Assembly: GCF_019733395.1 (NCBI RefSeq)
Contig: NZ_JAIHOO010000001.1
Coordinates: 3,224,501-3,288,500 of the forward strand
Direction: 5' to 3'
From: Lysobacter sp. BMK333-48F3
GTDB lineage: Bacteria; Pseudomonadota; Gammaproteobacteria; Xanthomonadales; Xanthomonadaceae
Length of the DNA stretch: 64,000 bases
This document shows, piece after piece, positions 60,394 to 64,000 of this stretch. The notes beneath the pieces were generated by a model. The model was given only the letters and a program-made list of their open reading frames with translations, did no database searches and had not been told where the DNA came from. A program made the position numbers and the translations under genes. Numbering within the stretch: the stretch's first letter is position 1; the number at the start of each line of letters is the position of its first letter.

Positions 60394-61281
60394 ATGTACG
60401 TCGTCATGGGCGCCACCGGCCACACCGGGCGAGCCATCGTCCACCATCTGCTGCGCGCCGGCGTGCCGGTGCGCGCGCTCGGCCGCAACCGGCAACGCCT
60501 GGCGCCGCTGGCCGCGGCCGGCGCTGAGGTCCGCGCCGGCGATCCGGCCGATGCGGAGTTTCTCGCCGACGCCTTCCGCGGCGCCGCGGCGGCCTATACC
60601 TTGCTGCCGTACGAGATCTCGGCGCCGGGCTATCACGTCGCCCAGGACCGCCAGGGCGAGGCGATCGCGCGCGCCCTGCACAGCAGCCGGCTGCGCCATT
60701 GCATCGCCCTGAGCAGCCTCGGCGCCGATCTGGAACAAGGCACCGGGCCGATCCTGAGCATGCGCCGGCAGGAGCAGCGTTTGAGCGCGATCGACCGACT
60801 CGATCTGCTGGTGTTGCGCGCCGGCGCGTTCATGGAGAACTTCCACGGCGCGCTCGGTTCGATCCGCGCCTGCGGCTGGGTCGGCGACGCGTTCGCGCCG
60901 GACGCGCCGCTACCGATGATCGCCGCGCGCGATATCGCCGAAACCGCGGCCTGGGCCTTGCTGGCGCGGCGTTGGCGCGGGGTGGAGGTGCGCGAGGTGC
61001 TCGGCGAGCGCGACCTGAGCCATGCCCAGGCCACCGCGATCCTGGGCGAGCGCCTGGGGCGGCCCGACCTGGAGTACCGGCAACTGGACGCGGGCGATGC
61101 GGTGGACGCGCTGGTCGGCGCCGGCTTCGCCCCGGACCTGGCCGCGGCCTATGTCGAGCTGGCGCACAGCATCAACGCCGGGCTGATCCGGTCGCTGCAG
61201 GGGCGCAATGCGACCAACACCACGCCGACCCGGTTCGAAGACTTCGCCGCGGAGCTGGCGCAGGCCTGGCGGGCGATGTGA
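60394..61281 (+). CDS. NAD(P)-binding NmrA/SDR-type protein
   Basis: This 295-residue atypical short-chain dehydrogenase has an N-terminal Rossmann motif MYVVMGATGHTGRAIVHHLL (glycine-rich GATGHTG, residues 6-12), a basic residue after strand 2 (RALGRNRQRL) favouring NADP(H), and IALSSLGADLEQGTGP. The usual Tyr-x3-Lys active site is absent, as in NmrA-like sensors. It has a good ribosome-binding site (CAGGAG) 8 bp upstream. It is likely controlled by the divergent AraC regulator. Function may be redox sensing or quinone/alcohol reduction; I cannot decide from the sequence. Confidence 0.9.
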   Translation: MYVVMGATGHTGRAIVHHLLRAGVPVRALGRNRQRLAPLAAAGAEVRAGDPADAEFLADAFRGAAAAYTLLPYEISAPGYHVAQDRQGEAIARALHSSRLRHCIALSSLGADLEQGTGPILSMRRQEQRLSAIDRLDLLVLRAGAFMENFHGALGSIRACGWVGDAFAPDAPLPMIAARDIAETAAWALLARRWRGVEVREVLGERDLSHAQATAILGERLGRPDLEYRQLDAGDAVDALVGAGFAPDLAAAYVELAHSINAGLIRSLQGRNATNTTPTRFEDFAAELAQAWRAM

Positions 61282-61338
61282 GGGGAGAGGCGCGCGACGT
61301 AGGTGCGGTCGGGCGTTTTCGGGCCCGGAAAAGGCGGC

Positions 61339-61442
61339 GGCCCCGCAAGCGTGACTCCGGCGCCCGAATCAGTCGATACCGTTGCTGCCTTCCGGCCCTG
61401 GCGGGGTTTTCGACCTATCGTCGCGGAGGCGCCAACGGGGCC
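61339..61442 (-). ncRNA. ffs: Signal recognition particle RNA (4.5S, small bacterial type)
   Basis: On the minus strand a 104-nt RNA has complementary ends GGCCCCG (61442-61436) and CGGGGCC (61345-61339). Its apical hairpin carries the invariant SRP motif GCCAGGGCCGGAAGGCAGCA (near 61400-61381). This is the Ffh-binding domain IV. The size fits the 4.5S type of gammaproteobacteria, without an Alu domain. It stands alone between the NmrA and metallophosphoesterase genes; a T4 run follows it. Confidence 0.95.
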
Positions 61443-61596
61443 ACCATAGACTCGGCGATGCGCGGGCGCGTCGCGAGGCCCGGCATTCTGCCTGAGCCCC
61501 CGCCGCGACGCAATCGCGGCGGGGGCCGGCGTTCAGCGCGGCGGTCCTGGCATGCGGCGGCGCGAGGGATGGGCCGTTCGGCCGTAGAATCGGCGC

Positions 61597-62331
61597 ATGC
61601 GCCTGGCAGTGCTCTCCGATATCCACGGCAACCTCGCCGCGCTCGAGGCGGTGATCGCCGATTTCCGCGCCCGCGGCGTCGAGCGCGCGCTCGACCTGGG
61701 CGACCTGCTGTCCGGGCCGCTGCAAGCGCGCGAAACCGCCGACCGCCTGATCGGCCTGGGCTGGCCGACCATCGCCGGCAATCACGAGCGCCAGGTGCTG
61801 AACGACCCGCCCGAGCGCATGAGCGCCTCCGACCGCCATGCCGCCGGCGAATTGCGCGCCGACCAGCGCGATTGGCTGCGCAGTCTGCCGCCGAGCCTGC
61901 GCCTGGACGATGAGGTGCTGCTGGTGCACGGCACCCCGGCCAGCGACCTGGAATGTTTTCTGGAAACCGTCGATGCCGGCGGCATGCGCGCGGCCAGCGC
62001 CGCGGAAGTCGCCCGGCGCGCCGGCGCCGATCCGGCGCGGCTGATCCTGTGCGGCCACACCCACGTGCCGCGCGCCGTGCGGCTCGACGACGGCCGCCTG
62101 ATCGTCAATCCCGGCAGCGTCGGCCTGCAGGCCTACGCCGGCGAACACCCGCATCCGCACCGGGTCGAGAACGGCACGCCGCAGGCGCGTTACGCCATCG
62201 TCGAACGCGACGCCCGCGGCTGGCATGCGCAACTGCTGCAGGTCGATTACGACTGGGGCGCGGCGGCGGCGCTGGCCCGGCGCAACGGCCGCGAAGATTG
62301 GGCCCGCGCGCTGCTGACCGGCCGGGTCTAG
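61597..62331 (+). CDS. Metallophosphoesterase family protein
   Basis: This 244-residue calcineurin-like phosphoesterase has the metal-binding order DIHGN (LSDIHGNLAALEA), GDLLSGP, GNHE (IAGNHERQVL), VHGTP and GHTH (LCGHTHVPRA). It should hold a di-metal site. The closest type is the YfcE/diadenosine-tetraphosphatase-like branch; the substrate is unknown. NPGSVGLQAYAG is the usual family end of the core. No partner gene is adjacent. Confidence 0.93.
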   Translation: MRLAVLSDIHGNLAALEAVIADFRARGVERALDLGDLLSGPLQARETADRLIGLGWPTIAGNHERQVLNDPPERMSASDRHAAGELRADQRDWLRSLPPSLRLDDEVLLVHGTPASDLECFLETVDAGGMRAASAAEVARRAGADPARLILCGHTHVPRAVRLDDGRLIVNPGSVGLQAYAGEHPHPHRVENGTPQARYAIVERDARGWHAQLLQVDYDWGAAAALARRNGREDWARALLTGRV

Positions 62332-62378
62332 ACGCCCGCAACGGTTCATCGCGCGCTGGTTCCCTTCGCCGGCTCGCT

Positions 62379-62403
62379 GCAGGAGCGGCGTAAGCCGCGA
62401 CAC
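62379..62403. repeat. TAGGAGCGGCG-type repeat, half copy
   Basis: CTGCAGGAGCGGCGTAAGCCG is a single arm of the dispersed family seen at 15.2, 24.4 and 41.0 kb, with one base changed (TGCAGG for TGTAGG). No opposite arm is visible nearby. Confidence 0.6.
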
Positions 62404-62599
62404 GGGACGCGCAGCGCCCGCACCGCCCTTCGCCCCTCGAAATCGAAGCAAGCGCTTTCAGAGCAAGGCGCACGTCCTGTGCGCCGCCCCTGGGATTCGC
62501 GATCGTTCCTACGGCCGCCGTTTGGCGGATTCGTCGGCGCAACAGCCGCCGAGTCTTCGCTCTGAGCTGCGGCGCGATCCACGATCGCAACGGTTCACA

Positions 62600-63874
62600 T
62601 CAACGCTGCACCACGAACGTCGCCGCGGTCGCGTTCAAGGTGTTGCACTGCTCGAACAACAAGCGGTCGCGGTTGACCGTGGCATAGGACTCGTGCCGGC
62701 CCATCAGCTGGCAGGACTGCCACTTCACGAACGGCATGTCGCCGTTGCGCGGGCGGTAGGTGACCGGGAACGACACCGGGCCGACCGAGGATACGTGCGA
62801 CCAGGCCGCGTCGGTGCAGCTGATGAAGGTCAGGCTGCCGTTCTTGGCGTCCCAGCCGCAGTTGAGCAGCTTGCTGCTGGTCGAACGCAGCTCGAAGCGC
62901 ACGCCGATCACCACCAGGGTCTTGACCGTGTTGGAATGGCTCTGCGCCGGCAGGTCGAAGAACACCGACGGCACCTGCGGGTCGGTATTGGTGTGGATCC
63001 ACGAGCCGCCGTAGACGTTGATGTAGCCGCCCTTGGCGAAGCGCAGCAGGGTGCCGCTCTTGTACTCGAACTTGCAGTCGCGGAACCAGAAATTGAGAAA
63101 CTGGTCCTGCTGGGAGAATTCCGGCGACATGCCCGAGTGCAGGAAGGCGTCGCTCAACACCACGTCGTTGGTCAGGTGGCAGCGGTTGAACGACCACTCC
63201 GAATTGAGGTTGGAATCGCTGGGGCCGTCCAGGCCGATGATGCGCTCCCACGGCCCGCGCCATTCGACGTCGTCGAAGGCGAAGTCCTGGTTGGAATCGT
63301 TGACCGCCGACCAGGCGAACAGCCAGCTCAGGCCGGCGCGTGCCGAACGGAAGCCGATCTCGCGCACCCGGAACTGGCGCAGGCGGCCGGCCGCGGTCAT
63401 CAGGTTGTTGTTGAAACGGTCGCCGCTGACCAGCGGCGCGTCGAACAGGATTTCCGAGCTGCGCTTGCCCTGGCCTTCGATCACGTAGTTGCGCAGTTGC
63501 GGGCCGACCATCGGCAGCAGCGCGTCGGCCTTGGTCACCCGGTACACGCCGGCGGGGAAGTACAGATGATGGGTCAGCCAGCCGTTGCTGTTGACCGAAG
63601 CGAACACCGCATCGCGCGCGCGCTCGATCGCCGCGGTGTCGTCGGTGCTGCCGTTGCCGAGCGCGCCGTGGTCCTTGACGTTGACCCGGCCGTCGGCCGG
63701 CAGCGCCAGGGTGCCGACAGCGGCGGCGGTGCGGCGCGGCGTCGGCGCGACGGCCGCGGCGGCGGCCGCACCGGCGCCGGCGGTGGCCGCGGCCATCAGG
63801 CCGGCGGCGCCGATCAGCTGGCGGCGCGAACGCGAAGTCGGAGTGGCGTCGTTGCCGGAAGATTTCTTGCTCAT
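62600..63874 (-). CDS. Tat-exported right-handed beta-helix protein (pectate-lyase-3-like)
   Basis: This 424-residue protein starts at MSKKSSGNDATP (63874, with AAGGA before it). A twin-arginine signal reads SRSRRQLIGAAGLM. The mature protein begins with the pectate-lyase-superfamily motif VNVKDHGALGNGSTDDTAAIERA, then YFPAGVYRVTKADALL, which starts a parallel beta-helix. Later repeats include NFWFRDCKFEYKSGTLL and GYINVYGGSWIHTN. Such proteins are polysaccharide lyases, hydrolases or phage-tail-like fibres. A lyase active site is not evident, so the substrate is unknown. It is the last gene in the window and no neighbour clarifies its role. Confidence 0.85.
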   Translation of the reverse strand: MSKKSSGNDATPTSRSRRQLIGAAGLMAAATAGAGAAAAAAVAPTPRRTAAAVGTLALPADGRVNVKDHGALGNGSTDDTAAIERARDAVFASVNSNGWLTHHLYFPAGVYRVTKADALLPMVGPQLRNYVIEGQGKRSSEILFDAPLVSGDRFNNNLMTAAGRLRQFRVREIGFRSARAGLSWLFAWSAVNDSNQDFAFDDVEWRGPWERIIGLDGPSDSNLNSEWSFNRCHLTNDVVLSDAFLHSGMSPEFSQQDQFLNFWFRDCKFEYKSGTLLRFAKGGYINVYGGSWIHTNTDPQVPSVFFDLPAQSHSNTVKTLVVIGVRFELRSTSSKLLNCGWDAKNGSLTFISCTDAAWSHVSSVGPVSFPVTYRPRNGDMPFVKWQSCQLMGRHESYATVNRDRLLFEQCNTLNATAATFVVQR

Positions 63875-64000
63875 GAGAATCCTTGTGTAGTGGATGCGCC
63901 CGCAAGGGCGAGGGCCGCGACGGCGGCGGGGGCGAACGCGGGTGGAGCCGGTCCGTCGCAAGCCGCGCGCAATCTAGGCGCGACGCCTCGATGGAATTGC

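Overview
This is a high-GC (roughly 70%) chromosomal window from a gammaproteobacterium of the Xanthomonadaceae, most likely a Lysobacter-type organism. The evidence is the combination of a KdkA-type Kdo kinase, an opgD-opgH pair, a phoB-phoR-ppk-ppx operon, GC-rich codon use throughout, and the small dispersed palindromic repeats typical of this family. The taxonomic call is inference from gene content. I see no phage, no insertion sequence with a transposase, no CRISPR array and no rRNA. The two RNA genes are a tRNA-Ser(CGA) and the SRP 4.5S RNA.

Layout. 0.2-1.8 kb: two small lipoproteins and a secreted GlcG/HbpS-like protein. 2.1-6.3 kb: mfd and a stand-alone Pat-type acetyltransferase. 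6.3-8.8 kb: a TonB-dependent siderophore receptor behind a Fur-like box. 9-11.8 kb: a zinc-type CDF transporter, a DUF1963 protein, a GNAT protein and an 8-cysteine secreted peptide. 12-15.2 kb: rlmJ divergent from creBC. 15.4-20.9 kb: a six-gene chaperone/usher-like pilus operon on the minus strand. It ends in a translationally coupled EAL phosphodiesterase gene and starts behind a good sigma-54 promoter. 21.3-22.8 kb: creD behind a perfect cre box (TTCAC-N6-TTCAC), although it lies about 6 kb from creBC. 22.9-26.6 kb: a GNAT plus nitrilase pair, then a glycosyltransferase plus PAP2 phosphatase pair. 26.8-30.3 kb: opgD-opgH (osmoregulated periplasmic glucans). 30.3-32 kb: an acyl-CoA synthetase.

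32.1-37.8 kb: the phosphate and polyphosphate operon phoB-phoR-ppk-ppx behind a Pho box. 38-41 kb: a BepA-like protease, glutaredoxin and an AhpD-like protein. 41.4-45 kb: NAD-type isocitrate dehydrogenase, two tandem paralogous 4-cysteine secreted peptides and an NhaC antiporter. 45.1-49.6 kb: the widely conserved mltD-gloB-yafS-rnhA-dnaQ block. 49.7-52 kb: a PP2C phosphatase, tRNA-Ser, a DUF6165 protein and an unknown protein. 52.2-54.1 kb: a GT9 glycosyltransferase and Kdo kinase (LPS core). 54.1-58 kb: an MBL hydrolase, then the molybdenum-cofactor genes moaA-moaC-moaD-moaE with a phytanoyl-CoA-dioxygenase-like gene inserted in the chain. 58.1-64 kb: a beta-propeller protein, a divergent AraC regulator/NmrA pair, SRP RNA, a metallophosphoesterase and a Tat-exported beta-helix protein.

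The most unusual parts are four. First is the sigma-54-driven pilus operon with its own c-di-GMP phosphodiesterase and an atypical short usher. Second are the G-quadruplex-capable heptamer arrays that sit against gene ends, one of them forming a terminal-inverted-repeat element that fills the whole rlmJ-creB gap and removes creB's ribosome-binding site. Third are the small cysteine-rich secreted peptides. Fourth is a MoaC with a histone-H1-like Lys/Ala/Pro tail. No alignment or database search was possible. Family names rest on motifs and remembered family sequences.
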